Shown here: one piece after another, positions 22,901 to 30,526 of the stretch
How the letters are laid out: each line of letters starts with the position of its first letter
How positions within the stretch are numbered: position 1 is the stretch's first letter
Assembly: GCA_039621445.1 (NCBI GenBank)
Contig: CP154956.1
Location: forward strand, 61,017,178-61,081,177
DNA from: Euglena gracilis
Lineage: Eukaryota > Euglenida > Euglenophyceae > Euglenales
Reading direction: 5' to 3'
Length of the DNA: 64,000 nt
Translations under genes and position numbers: made by a program
Notes under the pieces: generated by a model
The model's database searches: none
What the model was told of the DNA's origin: nothing
What the model saw: only the letters and a program-made list of their open reading frames with translations

Positions 22901-24517
22901 TAATGCTGTAATGTGTGTGTGTGTGTGCGTGCATTATGCAGTTGATTAAGCCCAGATCACATCACACCTTTCAGGTGTGATGAAGATTTTGGTCAGGAGG
23001 CAGTGCCCTCCACCCTGATGAGAAGAATAATAATGGGCCACCTCCCAATCCACGTAGAAATCTGCACTTCCAGAAAAGAAAGATAACAAATTACGTTTTG
23101 AAGCATGGCAAGCGGCACAAAAAAGGATTTATAAGAAACATTTTGGCTGTTATTTTTTGCTCAAGGTGACATCACCAGTCTCAGGTACAACAAAAATTTC
23201 CAAAATCCAATTTCATATGATGGCTTTTTGGCACATCTCATTTATTTTGTGAAGGTTTGCATCTGGTCATCGCTTTTTGGGCATTTTATATGGGCTCGGC
23301 AGTGCCAGATATTCTCATCCCTTGTCCTGACAGTTTGCAAGCAGAGGGCAACCGCCCCATTCCTCCACTTTGACGTTCCTCTTTGGTCTGGGCCTACCCT
23401 TTGACTGACGTGCGCTGCGACAGCATCGTCATTGTATTTTCCCGCTTTCTACCACTCTGGTAGGATGTTGTTGTGGGCCCACCGTTCTCACGATTGAATG
23501 AATGTTCTGCACGTTTTGTATGCATCGCACATAGCCGCAAATCAAGTGCCACGTTTCACAGAGAATATGAAGTTTTGATTTGAGGAGAATTGGTCCCTCT
23601 GACATTTTAGTGGTGGGGTGATCTGTATGGGGGGGTGAGGGGAGGTCCAGACCCCACTCCCCCCTCAAACCCGAGGTTCCGGACCCCCAGAACCAAAAGA
23701 TATTTTGGGTATACTTTTTGTACAGGGCACCCCTCCCCTCCCGCATGTTGATACCCTGGGAGAAACAGAGAGAAAAAAAATTGTGCAAATTGTTTTGCTC
23801 TCTGAGAGATTGATGTTTGGTTCAGCATCATTTACCCCAAATGACCCAAATGGTGGCAAGGGCTTTCTTTGAGCAGGCTTCTGTTTAAAGTTTACAGAAC
23901 CCTGGGTTGACTGGGGGGGTTGACTGCGGCTGGCCCAAATTTGGCTGGTAAAAATCCTAGTGGACCTTCCCCCAGGGGGTCTGCCAGCAGGGCTACCTAC
24001 CTTGGGAATTTTCCCAAGTGGCTGGCGCGAAGTGCGGGTGAATTTTTTGACACCCAACCCCTGTCAAGAATGCGGATTTTTGCACTTTTAGGGATTTTTT
24101 TTTGAAACAAGATCAGTCAATGAAAATGGGAAAACCCTCATTTCCACCGGCACATTTTTCCCCCAGTCAGGGGACCCCAGGACCCTCCCCCTTCAGGGCG
24201 GCCTGGTGAGTTGCTTTGTTTCTGGTGGCTGCAAAATGCCTAGCTAGTCCCTGGGGTGCTTAAAACCCTGGCTTTGAGTCTTTCAACAAATCCCAGCTGA
24301 CGGAGGGTGTGACATAATTTTTTCCGGAGTTGCAACAAGACAGGGCCCATCCCCAAGGGAGGAATCAGTCTTATGGTTTATTTATATACAGCCGCCTGCC
24401 GAGCTTAGACCTTGTCTAACGAGTGATTTTGTCCAGCCGCCAGAAGCCCAATGCAGTGTTTGGCGCATCCGAAAAGTTCAGAAGTTCAAATTTTATGAAA
24501 GGAAGCGGAAATTCTGA
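1..24517 (+). CDS. DCAF5/WDR22-like WD40 repeat protein gene, multi-exon, 5' end outside window
   Basis: WD40 proteins of the DCAF5 family present substrates to CUL4-DDB1 ubiquitin ligases. Exons inferred by matching splice phases: 1-83, 934-1070, 1802-1911, 2078-2147, 4738-4843, 9885-10050, 12554-12648, 13164-13350, 14108-14303, 15706-15787, 17111-17235, 18112-18283, 20169-20249, 20645-20689, 20929-20999, 21974-22087, 24437-24517. All junctions are GT-AG and reading phase is kept throughout, which is strong internal support. WD repeats fill the first six exons, with LWDVRAG and LWDLRK giving WDxR-type DDB1-contact motifs. The segment RGHQSIVNSVDW matches the conserved DCAF5 repeat. An acidic Ser-rich tail follows, including FSSDSDCD, which resembles the WSSDSDSD stretch of animal DCAF5. 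The family assignment is from remembered motifs. The last three exons are less certain. Confidence 0.72.
1440..1600. repeat. AT-rich ATGAT/ATATGAT microsatellite in intron 2
   Basis: Imperfect repeats of TATGAT and ATATCAT run across this stretch with local self-complementarity. They lie in the 1071-1801 intron of the DCAF5-like gene. Nothing else is seen in that intron. Confidence 0.7.
1802..2147 (+). CDS. DCAF5-like gene: exons 3 and 4
   Basis: Exon 3 (1802-1911) encodes a blade core with SGVEFNRLGTHFVC and ends in phase 2. Exon 4 (2078-2147) starts after CCTCAG and supplies the last base of the split Ser codon. It encodes PLLYSVESPAPLMAFHAE, which aligns with the LPPVLYD region of DCAF5. 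The exon 3 start is the least certain boundary. It was chosen because it is the AG that keeps phase 0 with exon 2. Confidence 0.7.
3425..3818. mobile_element. Miniature inverted-repeat element, family C (TIR CAGGGTTTGATATAAGG)
   Basis: The left end CAGGGTTTGATATAAGG and right end CCTTATATCAAACCCTG are a perfect 17-bp inverted repeat. Flanks share CCCCCAA within a C-rich tract, so the target duplication cannot be delimited exactly. The interior has C/G-run arms and a central hairpin GGCGCTTTGCGCC near 3603, followed by T-rich sequence. There is no coding potential, so it would need a transposase in trans. CAGGG termini suggest a hAT-like origin by analogy. Confidence 0.75.
4411..4710. mobile_element. 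Family I miniature element, copy 1 (degenerate)
   Basis: It starts CAGGGTGGTCTTTAAGGGAC and ends CGACCGCCCT. The interior matches copies at 7526-7838 and 28413-28731, including ATGTCGACCTGTTTTCGCT and the closing GATGGGACAGCA stretch. The right end is eroded and no TSD is visible. Confidence 0.65.
4738..4843 (+). CDS. DCAF5-like gene: exon 5 (WD blade)
   Basis: This exon follows ACTCCAG and encodes KSASFAGSNDEFVICGSDD then WGVYMW. It corresponds to the MKSCCFAGDRDQYILSGSDD blade of animal DCAF5. It begins in phase 0 and ends in phase 1 before GTGTGC. The preceding 2.6-kb intron holds a miniature inverted-repeat element and a degenerate copy of another. Confidence 0.8.
5341..5733. mobile_element. 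Family J inverted-repeat element, copy 1
   Basis: C- and G-run ends enclose AATAAGTGCAC on the left and GCGCGCTTATTAGG on the right. Internal copies of CACTGCGCACTTATTAGG occur near both ends. The sequence is repeated in reverse orientation at 19174-19529. Confidence 0.6.
6687..7120. mobile_element. Family E miniature element, copy 2 (core inverted, ends decayed)
   Basis: Arms match the reverse complement of the copy at 12064-12488, including GCCCGGCCTCTGGCCGGGC and the CCGACTTTATTTCAC block. The ends CAGGGAATTTCTTAAGG and CTTAAGTATCTTGG are imperfect and no TSD remains. The core at 6852-6933 is in the opposite orientation to the arms when compared with the other copy. Confidence 0.7.
7526..7838. 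mobile_element. Family I miniature element, copy 2
   Basis: The termini CAGGGCGGTCTTTAAGG and CTTAAGGACCGCCCTG form a near-perfect TIR. Flanks GCAACAGG and ACAACAGG agree at 7 of 8 bases, consistent with an 8-bp TSD. The 313-bp element has no ORF of interest. Confidence 0.78.
8110..8275. repeat. (AT)n / TATG microsatellite
   Basis: Alternating TA and TATG units form a low-complexity tract next to two palindromes. Confidence 0.85.
8274..8347. repeat. Near-perfect palindrome with C5/G6 centre
   Basis: The arms ATATGGCAAGTGTTAA and TTAACACTTGCCATAT continue inward to TTTAGTACCCCC and GGGGGGTACTAAA. This could fold as a long hairpin or be a tiny inverted-repeat element. Confidence 0.85.
8335..8430. 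repeat. (CA)n and (TA)n microsatellites
   Basis: Runs of CACACA interrupted by ATATAT units lie between the two palindromes. Confidence 0.85.
8433..8528. repeat. Perfect 96-bp palindrome with (TA)n core
   Basis: The arms GTAGAGGGTCCAAAAACGAG and CTCGTTTTTGGACCCTCTAC enclose TCCAA/TTGGA and about 50 bp of alternating TA. This is a cruciform-prone structure in the 4844-9884 intron. Confidence 0.9.
9110..9560. repeat. Degenerate TTTTGGCCA/TTTTGGCTG minisatellite
   Basis: Units resembling TTTTGGCCACTTTTGGCT recur with variation throughout. GGCCAAAATGGCC near 9230 is locally palindromic. Confidence 0.6.
9885..10050 (+). CDS. DCAF5-like gene: exon 6 (RGHQSIVN WD blade)
   Basis: This exon encodes VHVLRGHQSIVNSVDW and then ASAGVESRIRLWSP, the most diagnostic DCAF5-type blade (animal form LKGHRSIVNQVRFN ... 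SSGVEKIIKIWSP). The acceptor CCCCAG at 9884 is the one that satisfies the phase-1 end of exon 5. The polypyrimidine tract is poor, so the exact start is tentative. A further open stretch at 9608-9695 (APHPICDYLAAGANQG) looks protein-like, but its phase does not join this exon. Confidence 0.72.
10538..10706. repeat. Telomere-motif hairpin block, copy 1
   Basis: GGGTTAGGGTTA motifs face a reverse set (CGTAACCCGAACCCTACTCC), with TTGCGTT and AACGCAA near the ends. The block therefore folds on itself. TTATAGACGGGTGTTAGG is shared with the block at 10990-11152. Confidence 0.6.
10772..10932. repeat. (GT)n microsatellite, about 160 bp
   Basis: A nearly pure GT array, with a GC interruption near 10824 and a GG near 10913. 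It is flanked by hairpins GATGGCCCCCTCTGGAGGGC (10741) and CTACTTGG.../...CCAAGTAG (10948-10982). Confidence 0.95.
10990..11152. repeat. Telomere-motif hairpin block, copy 2
   Basis: It has TAGGGTTAGG near the left, CGTAACCCTAACCCTGCTCC near the right, and TTATAGACGGGTGTTAGG in the middle, as in copy 1. The TTAGGG motif is suggestive of the host telomere unit but does not prove it. Confidence 0.6.
11165..11622. mobile_element. Family A miniature transposon, copy 1
   Basis: The 17-bp TIR CATACATCTCTCTAAGG / CCTTAGAGAGATGTATG is perfect. Flanks GTAGGGCC at 11157-11164 and 11623-11630 are an exact 8-bp TSD, a length typical of hAT insertions. The 458-bp body holds C/G-run arms and a central hairpin CGGCGCAAAGCGCCG. 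No transposase is present, so it is non-autonomous. A second copy lies at 34605-35082. Confidence 0.92.
12064..12488. mobile_element. Family E miniature transposon, copy 1
   Basis: The 16-bp TIR CAGGGGATTTCTTAAG / CTTAAGAAATCCCCTG is perfect. GTTTGTAA at 12056-12063 and 12489-12496 is an exact 8-bp TSD. CAGGG ends and an 8-bp TSD point to a hAT-like non-autonomous element. The core is at 12292-12374. It ends only 65 bp before a coding exon of the DCAF5-like gene. Confidence 0.92.
12554..14303 (+). CDS. DCAF5-like gene: exons 7-9, acidic linker and SDSD motif
   Basis: Exon 7 (12554-12648) encodes REFSVSRVTALRELVGRD. Exon 8 (13164-13350) encodes ELFDYYTVRMESGSEGDS and continues as a very acidic Ser/Glu/Asp-rich stretch. 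Exon 9 (14108-14303, alternatively ending 14237) begins RLFSSDSDCDVRGYDS. This order parallels animal DCAF5, where MMAFFDSLVRRE is followed by WSSDSDSDLS. Phases 2, 1 and 2 match across the junctions. The 14303 donor lies inside the left arm of an inverted-repeat element at 14293-15129. Confidence 0.7.
14293..15129. mobile_element. Inverted-repeat-bounded segment in intron after exon 9
   Basis: TGCCATGGGAGGTTGG at the left and CCAACCTCCCACGGCA at the right are inverted with one mismatch. The interior is rich in GGCCGGC/CCGCGG and CAACCACA motifs, with no ORF I recognise. No TSD is visible. The left arm overlaps the proposed donor of exon 9. Confidence 0.5.
15706..18283 (+). CDS. DCAF5-like gene: exons 10-12, low-complexity tail
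   Basis: Exon 10 (15706-15787) encodes ELRDQRRSLSEQNEGC. Exon 11 (17111-17235) encodes GIHALGTTRSSPNSV and ends TRREDQ before GTTTAT. Exon 12 (18112-18283) encodes VSEGSPPLDEPIGQRL through EEDLHARKRPRST. Phases 0/1, 1/0 and 0/1 join exactly. The composition (Ser, Glu, Asp, Pro, with a KRPR basic patch) fits a disordered nuclear tail. I recognise no domain here. Confidence 0.6.
15788..17110 (+). other. Intron between exons 10 and 11
   Basis: It holds a C/G-run inverted segment around 15908-16050 and imperfect duplications of ATGTATGGCA near 16370 and 16500. I see no gene in it. Confidence 0.5.
18284..20168 (+). other. Intron between exons 12 and 13
   Basis: It holds family J copy 2 and a C-run-rich stretch at 19640-20000. 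Nothing else is recognised. Confidence 0.5.
19174..19529. mobile_element. Family J inverted-repeat element, copy 2 (reverse orientation)
   Basis: This is the reverse complement of much of 5341-5733. Shared blocks include AGTGCGCAGTGCCCTAAT, CACACACAATTCTCAGAATT and TTTGACACATAATCA. The right end is truncated or diverged. Confidence 0.6.
20169..20999 (+). CDS. DCAF5-like gene: exons 13-15
   Basis: Exon 13 (20169-20249) encodes AGSPDSASRPSKRCAQRN then TRKANAALI, a basic region that could act as a nuclear localisation signal. Exon 14 (20645-20689) encodes ALTTSAAISRWTRNL. Exon 15 (20929-20999) encodes EEPLVDGAHAQNSAIRATWK and ends before GTGCAT. Each begins in phase 1, in agreement with the preceding exon. 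Short exons of this kind carry little intrinsic signal, so transcript data would be needed for certainty. Confidence 0.55.
21320..21960. repeat. C/G-homopolymer-rich block before exon 16
   Basis: Many runs of 7 to 12 C or G and GGGTGGGTGGG motifs occur, but I could not define termini. It has the same style as the interiors of families A to E and may be an older element of that kind. Confidence 0.35.
21974..24517 (+). CDS. DCAF5-like gene: candidate last two exons
   Basis: Exon 16 (21974-22087) is open only in phase 0, as required. It encodes a helical-looking segment with VIDGLVRDMLRGRLRQAG and ends at GTGCGT. Exon 17 (24437-24517) follows GTCCAG and encodes 26 residues ending KFYERKRKF before TGA. 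A basic C-terminus is plausible, but I have no family evidence for these two exons. They might belong to a neighbouring gene. The intervening 2.3 kb holds C/G-run repeats and no other recognisable gene. Confidence 0.4.
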
Positions 24518-24644
24518 CTCACCACCGCAGCTCCGTGGGATGTTGATGCGGATGCCGGGGGCTGCCAACAACCTCTGTGGGTCCGGGCGAAGAACAGCGA
24601 GCTGCAGGAAATGCCCCCACTGACCCATTTACCTTGGAAAGAAG

Positions 24645-25064
24645 GTGGCCCCAGACACAAAATGGATTTTCCCCCATTTGAACCCCCCCCCCCTCCGAGT
24701 GAGAGGGTGGGTGATTCGACCGCCCCGAAATCCACCCAAAACGTCCCAACTGGGCCCAACTAGGAGGGGGCTGCCCAGTTTTGATATTGACAAAGCCGGA
24801 CTCCATGCAACCGATCTTGTGCTCAACTACAAGTCTGAGAGTAGGGCAGGGCAAGCCACACCCCCCTCGATGCCCATTTTTGTCCTGAGTCCAGCATGGA
24901 CTCCTGTTTCTGACAGCCGTGTCTGTTGTCGTGATGAACGTGAGTCATTGGCTGTTGGCGATGATGATGACAGTTTTGGGAGCAGCCATGCTGCTCAGTC
25001 CTCCCGTGTCGCTGGGATCGTATGTTCAGCTGTCATTTGGCAGCTCCCGACGGAGATGAAGTGA
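24645..25064 (+). CDS. Unplaced ORF with acidic GDDDD stretch
   Basis: Open for 139 codons. The second half (ERESLAVGDDDDSFGSSHAA) looks more protein-like than the first. It lies just after the proposed end of the DCAF5-like gene and could be an alternative last exon. No family is recognised and chance openness is possible. Confidence 0.2.
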   Translation: MAPDTKWIFPHLNPPPLRVRGWVIRPPRNPPKTSQLGPTRRGLPSFDIDKAGLHATDLVLNYKSESRAGQATPPSMPIFVLSPAWTPVSDSRVCCRDERESLAVGDDDDSFGSSHAAQSSRVAGIVCSAVIWQLPTEMK

Positions 25065-25750
25065 ATTTAGGGGTTTTTGCTGTATGTTTGAAACAATTCT
25101 CAACAATTCTCTTTTCTTTTGCCTCTTCTGGGGGTTCTTGCTTGAGAATAGAATAAGATGGGGTCCAGCCAAGTTAGGGGCTGCTGGGTGGACGATCACC
25201 GGTGAAAGTCCCCTGTGCCTTACAAAAGCCTGATGGGCACCTGGGAAATATGTTCGGCTTTCAGGGATATATGTCTGTTTTTTTTTGAGGGGAAATGAAA
25301 TTCCGAAGAAGCCCCGTGGGTTATTGATCTTTGGGCATTTTTGGTTTAAACCCACCCCTGCTTTTCTTCTGAAAGGTTCCACAAAAAAAAGGCAAAGTAC
25401 CAGGAAAAATTTGGTGTTATAAATTTTCGATTTTGCCAAAGTCCAGTCGCAGCACAGCCTCACCTGGCAGTGGTCAACGTAGGTAGCCAGAGAATTTCAT
25501 TGAGATGTCTCAAATGAAATTCCTCCCTCTGGTTGTGTTTATTTTGGGGGGTGATAAGCCAAGATCATGTTGCTTTTGACGTATTTTTAAGTGAAAATAC
25601 ATGCAAAATGGGATAGAAATGTCATCAATGTCAATGCAAATTGAGGATGATGAATGAATCTTTTATGGTGGTACAACCCCCACCCCCCATGAATGGAATT
25701 TCTGCCCAAATAAAGAATTGCGGTTGTATGTTTGGGGGTGGGGTACCATG

Positions 25751-26033
25751 CAGGGGTTTTTTTTTTAGCCGTGGACCCCCGGGGGGGGGGGGAAGGGGGG
25801 GGGGTGGGGTGGGGGGGTCCGGCCGAGCCCCCCCCCCCCTGGGGGATCCCCCCAGAGGGGGGTGGGATATACTTTTCGGCGCCGCAGGCGCCGAAAATTT
25901 TTTATTTTTAGCACTTTTCGCAATTTTCGGCCATTTTTTGTGGGTCCCCCGGGACCCCCCCCCCCCGGGGGGCCCCCCCCGGGGGTGGGTGGGTGGGTGG
26001 GGGGGGACCCCCCCGGTCTTAAAAAAACCCCTG
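25751..26033. mobile_element. Family B miniature transposon, copy 1
   Basis: The ends CAGGGGTTTTTTTTTTAG and CTTAAAAAAACCCCTG are inverted. GTACCATG at 25743-25750 and 26034-26041 is an exact 8-bp TSD. The 283-bp body has C/G-run arms and a central hairpin TTTTCGGCGCC...GGCGCCGAAAA. It is non-autonomous. Confidence 0.9.
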
Positions 26034-26328
26034 GTACCATGTCTATTTCCAGCCTGGCAGCCGAACCTCCTCCCTGAGTCTGATGCCGTCTTGTGTGGGT
26101 GGGACCCTCATGGGGGGTCTCAAGAAGACCTTGTTCAGGTGATGTTTGGGGATGGTCGCTCTCTTCATTTCTGCCTCGGGATTCCCTCAACCCGTTTTTC
26201 CCGCTGCGGCCATCAGACAGCGCCCCCTTCTCCCTTTTCGCCCTGTGCAGGGTTGGCTCAGAGGGGCAGACTGTGTGTGGTGCTTTTTGATTCAAGTTTG
26301 TTTGGTTAGTGACCATACCATTGCTTAA

Positions 26329-26434
26329 CACCTGTCCCACCCCCCCCCCCCCGGGGGGTGACTGATTGGTTTTTTCAGAGTGACTGACTGGTTTTCTGGC
26401 CAAGAGCCCCCCCCCCCAGGGGTGATCAGGTGTG
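26329..26434. repeat. Short C/G-run inverted repeat
   Basis: ACACCTGTCCCACCCC and GGGGTGATCAGGTGT form imperfect arms around two copies of TGACTGATTGGTTTTT-like sequence. It is possibly a small element. No TSD was found. Confidence 0.35.
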
Positions 26435-26849
26435 TCCACAAAAGATATTTCTTTTTTTGAAAATGACATCAACCACGTAAATTCACGTTAGATCGCACAG
26501 AAAATTTGGCCAGACAAGTGTTTTCCAAAAAATATACACACAAAATTACATGAAAACACACCAAAATCACGTATCATTACCGAAAATCACATATAGAAAT
26601 GTCGGTCATTCACCGTAAAGAATGTTAACACAATGTTCCCTCTGATTAAGGACGCCGAAACTTTTTCGTTCTCACTGCATTTTCTTATTTTCATGTTTGC
26701 TTGCTTGATTTATGGGTCAAGGACTGCCTAAGTCTAAGCCTCCAGTTGTTTTGTAGCAGAGAAAGTGAAGGATGTTGTTTTACCGCAGAGCATTGTGGTA
26801 TTTCACCAAAGTGTTTTCACCAAAGTGTATTTGAAGTGTTGCTCAATAA

Positions 26850-27134
26850 ATGACAATGATCAGCCCACGCCTGATGAGCCTCAATCGCAAGCTTTTTTTT
26901 GCCTCTCAAGCCAGAGAAGGTGTGATATACTATGAAAATGACAGTTTATTGGAGAATTATCAGCATGCGATGTTCCGCGTGCATCAGAGGCTATATTCTT
27001 CTGAAAATCGCATAATTGCAAATGATATTTTCCGTTTTACACGGGATTTTTTTGCCTCTGAGGAAAATCATGCAAAATCACCCAAAATCACATTAAACGC
27101 ATGCGTGAATGTTGGGTCACTAGCACGTTGGTGA
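26850..27134 (+). CDS. Unrecognised ORF, 94 codons
   Basis: The sequence has protein-like composition, for example SLLENYQHAMFRVHQRLYSS and NDIFRFTRDFFASEE. It starts ATGACAATGATC, shows no splice context I trust and matches no family I know. It sits between two family B elements. Confidence 0.25.
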   Translation: MTMISPRLMSLNRKLFFASQAREGVIYYENDSLLENYQHAMFRVHQRLYSSENRIIANDIFRFTRDFFASEENHAKSPKITLNACVNVGSLARW

Positions 27135-27556
27135 AAAAATCTTCTTTCCAAGTTAGCCACTTGGTTCAATCGTTGGGTTCCCCCCAGCTTGGGGGAGGGG
27201 GGCCCGGCCCGACGTTTGGAAGGGAGAGGGGTCCCCCCCACGGTTTGTTGCCCCACCCACAAATGTGTGGATACCTCAGCAGTGCCGTGCTTGTGCGCCA
27301 GCCGTGGCCACACCCTGCAGGGCGCGCCTCGCCGGCCGCCCACCGCCAGCCCTCGCCACACAGCGCGACTGCGCCTCGGGACCCCGGCTGCCGCGCTGGA
27401 ACGTTGTTTCCCGATGGTCCCATGGCTGAGAGGTGTGTGTGCGGTTCAAGGCGTTGGCAGTCTTCCCACAGTGCAGTGTGTCAAATTGCCGATTCCACAT
27501 CATGAAAAGGGATTTTCTTTCTTGTTTTGTGATGGATTCACTGATTGGGTTGCAAT

Positions 27557-27817
27557 CAGGGGTTGTTTTAGTCGTGGACCCCCGGGGGGGGTAGGGTGGG
27601 TGGGTCCAGCCGAGCCCCCCCCCCCCCCCGGGGGGTCTCGGAGGGGGGGTGGGATATACTTTTCGGCGCCAAAGGCGCCGAAAAGTGCGATTTTTAGCAC
27701 TTTTCGCGATTTTTCGGCCATTTTTTTTTGTGGGTCCCCCGGGACCCCCCCCCCCCCAGGGGGACCCCAGGGGGTGGGTGGGTGGGGGGGGGGGGGCGGT
27801 CTTGAAAAAAACCCCTG
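27557..27817. mobile_element. Family B miniature transposon, copy 2
   Basis: Ends CAGGGGTTGTTTTAGTCG and CTTGAAAAAAACCCCTG. GTTGCAAT at 27549-27556 and 27818-27825 is an exact 8-bp TSD. The interior is closely similar to copy 1, with hairpin CGGCGCCAAAGGCGCCG. Confidence 0.92.
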
Positions 27818-28412
27818 GTTGCAATACTTTTGGTATTTGCCAGGGTGCCTTCTACCACAGGTTGCCTACCCACAGCAGGATGGATAGCAGCATGGGTCTG
27901 ACTCAGGCAAAATTCCCTTAAAGAGGCCATTTTCGGTCCTGATGCTTTGCCCCCCCCCCCTTCAGGCCGAGCAGGAGTTGTGACCCCCCTTGTGCAGAGA
28001 AATGGAAGGTGCCCGGTGGACATTTTCTGGCTGCAAGAGCACCTGTCAGTTCGTCCCGGACAAAGGCTGGGCCAGAGGGGAAAAAATCCAGGGGTTTCAG
28101 CCGATTTTGGGTGGGGTTTGGGTTGGTGACCCCCCCCCCCGGAGTTCTGTGTGGGTGGATTTGGGCTTTGGTCAAAATCTTGGTTTTTAACCCCCATTTG
28201 TAAACCCTGGCTGACCAACCTAGCTTGATCGTCTTTTCTTGTTCTTTAAGTCCAATTTCAGACAAATGGATCGCGGCTACAAAACATTTAAATAACTGTC
28301 ACTGAGAAAATTCTGTCATGCTTGGGTTGAATGCCTGTGTGAGTTTTCCCCCCCATTTTTTCAATGCAGCAAGCAAGCAAGGAAAGTTTTTTGGTTTTCT
28401 GGCTGTGGAGAT

Positions 28413-28731
28413 CAGGGCGGTCCATGAGGACAGGAAGTTTTTTGCTTTTAAGGGCCGCCCCTTAAGGACAGCCTTTAGGCCTAAGGGACTGCCAACGGCC
28501 GATCAGGGGATGGAATGGGGTGAAAATTAAAAAGACGAAAATTAAAAAAGTCACATTTTTTGACGTTTTGGGTGGATGGACAATAGTGCAAAGATGCCAG
28601 AAATAACTTTTTCGCCTGAAATCGACCCGTTTTAGCCAAAAATGGCCGTTTTTTTTTAACCATTTTGCCTGTGAATTTTCATTGAATGTGATGGAACAGG
28701 AAGTTGATTTTTTTTGTTAATCACCGCCCTG
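28413..28731. mobile_element. Family I miniature element, copy 3
   Basis: Termini CAGGGCGGTCCATGAGG and TTAATCACCGCCCTG. Flanks GTGGAGAT and GTGGTGAT match at 7 of 8 bases. The interior shares AATTAAAAAG and GGGTGGATGG blocks with copy 2. Confidence 0.78.
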
Positions 28732-28744
28732 GTGGTGATGGGGG

Positions 28745-29154
28745 TAAACCCCCCCCATTTAGAACGACCCCCCTCTGATAACGACCCCCCCCCCATTTAT
28801 ACCGACCCATTCGGAGAATTCCACCAGTTTGAGAAATATAGCGACCTATGTCGGGAAGCTGCAAGCAAAGCGCGGAAAGACACATGAGCGTTCGTGCTCG
28901 GACGGGTTATTTGAAGTACGAGCGGATAGACCACTGCTTAGAGGGTGCGGGGAGTGTGGGGAGAGGAGACATGGCTGTAAGGAACACAGAAAACTTCAGA
29001 CACAAGGTCTCAATACCCCGACTTTGGGTAACCCCCCCCCATTTATAACGACCCCCCATTTATAACGACCCCCCATTTATAACGACCCCCTTTGGATTTT
29101 CCACCAACTCGAAAGTCGGATAACGACGGGTCGTTATAAATGGGGGGGGTTAGG
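28745..29154. mobile_element. Inverted-repeat element with ATTTATAACGACC repeats (family L)
   Basis: TAAACCCCCCCCATTTAGAACGACCC at the left faces GGGTCGTTATAAATGGGGGGGGTTAG at the right. CCCCCCATTTATAACGACC is repeated in tandem near 29033-29090. No coding content or TSD was found. Confidence 0.6.
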
Positions 29155-29393
29155 TATCCCGAGTGTTGGGAATTGGGAATTTATCCCCCCGAAATTTCAA
29201 TTTCCCCTTTTATTGTTTTGAGTTAGGGGAACGATCTCTTGATCAACCATTTATGGTGGTTTTTTTGACGTGTTTGCGAAGGCATTCTTTTTCTGGTCTT
29301 TCTTCCCCCACAATCAGTTTTCCAGTGATCCACTCATCCATGTGCCATCTTTACCCACTCATTTTCCAACCTCTTGGGGGTGTACATGAAATA

Positions 29394-30526
29394 CGGGGTA
29401 TTCTTACGCCGGAGGGAACCCTACCCCCAGGGTAGGGGGTAGGGATGGAAGGGAAGCTTTCAGTTTTAAGGTAGGTGGTGGGGGGTGGACTCCCCCCTGG
29501 GGGGGGGTAAGGTGGTGGGGGGGCCCGGACCCCCCCTTAGATGTTGGGAGGGGGAGTCCGGACCCTCACTCCCCCCTCCTTGGCAGGTTCCAAAAAAATA
29601 GCTCAGATTTTTCCTCCAGTGCTGCGCCAGAAAATGAGCAAATAAAATGCTTTTTTTCCTCATTTTTGGCACATTGTTTTTGATGTTTTGGCGTTTTCCA
29701 CATAAAAAGTATTCAAAAAAGTATTCAAAAATGAGCATTTTTTGGATTTTTTTTCACCGAAAAATCAGGTATTTTTGTCCCCAAAATGTAGTTTTGAGCC
29801 CGGGGGGGGGGGGGGCTTGTTTTTTTTTCCCCAGCTGGTGAAGGCATGTTTTGCAGCTTTAGGGGGGGTCCGACCCCCCCCCCCTCCGATATATCCCTGC
29901 CCCGGGGGGGGGGGGGGTTCAGCCAGCCAGCACCTTTTTTTCCAGCCAGCAGCTCCCAGCCGGGCTGCCACTCCCCCCCTCCCCTCAGGGAGTCCGCTGA
30001 ACTTATAGGTCTGCCTAACCAATTAACCTTCAGGTCTGCCAGGGGCAAAGAAAAATTGCGAAACACCAAACACTTTCGAAAAGGGGGTCGAAAATGGCCC
30101 CAAATGTCAGTTTTGTCTGGTTTTTTTGGGTTTTCACCTCCAAAAAAAGTGAAAAATGGCAACCGCTTGGGTTGGGGCTTTTTAGCATTTTGGGGGGCAT
30201 CTGCCAGGCAGGTCCAGTGCCAGCCGGCGGTCCCCCCTCCCAGGGCTGTGCGGGAATCCCCGAAACCCTGCGGGTGGTGGGTGGAGGGTCGACCCACCCC
30301 CCCCCCTTCATCCTGGTGGGTGGGGGGTCCCCATCCCCACCGCCTTCTCATACTTCCGGAGTCGCCGATTTGGGTCAAAATTTGCCTTCGCCGCTGAAGG
30401 ATTTTTCTTTGTCTGGGTTCTGTGGTGGGTGGGGGGGTCGACCCCCCACTCCCAGGAGGAGAGGTCCAGCCAGCACCTTTTTCCAGCTCGCCCGCGGAAC
30501 CCCCCGGCGTCTTTAAGAAACCCCTG
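29394..30526. mobile_element. Unresolved composite of C/G-arm elements
   Basis: The left end ACGGGGTATTCTTACGCCGG resembles the family E terminus, and the right end CTTTAAGAAACCCCTG resembles the other family E terminus. The block near 29605-29760 resembles the family C centre (TTTTTCCTCC, GTGCTGCGCC). No matching TSD was found, so several decayed elements may overlap here. Confidence 0.35.
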
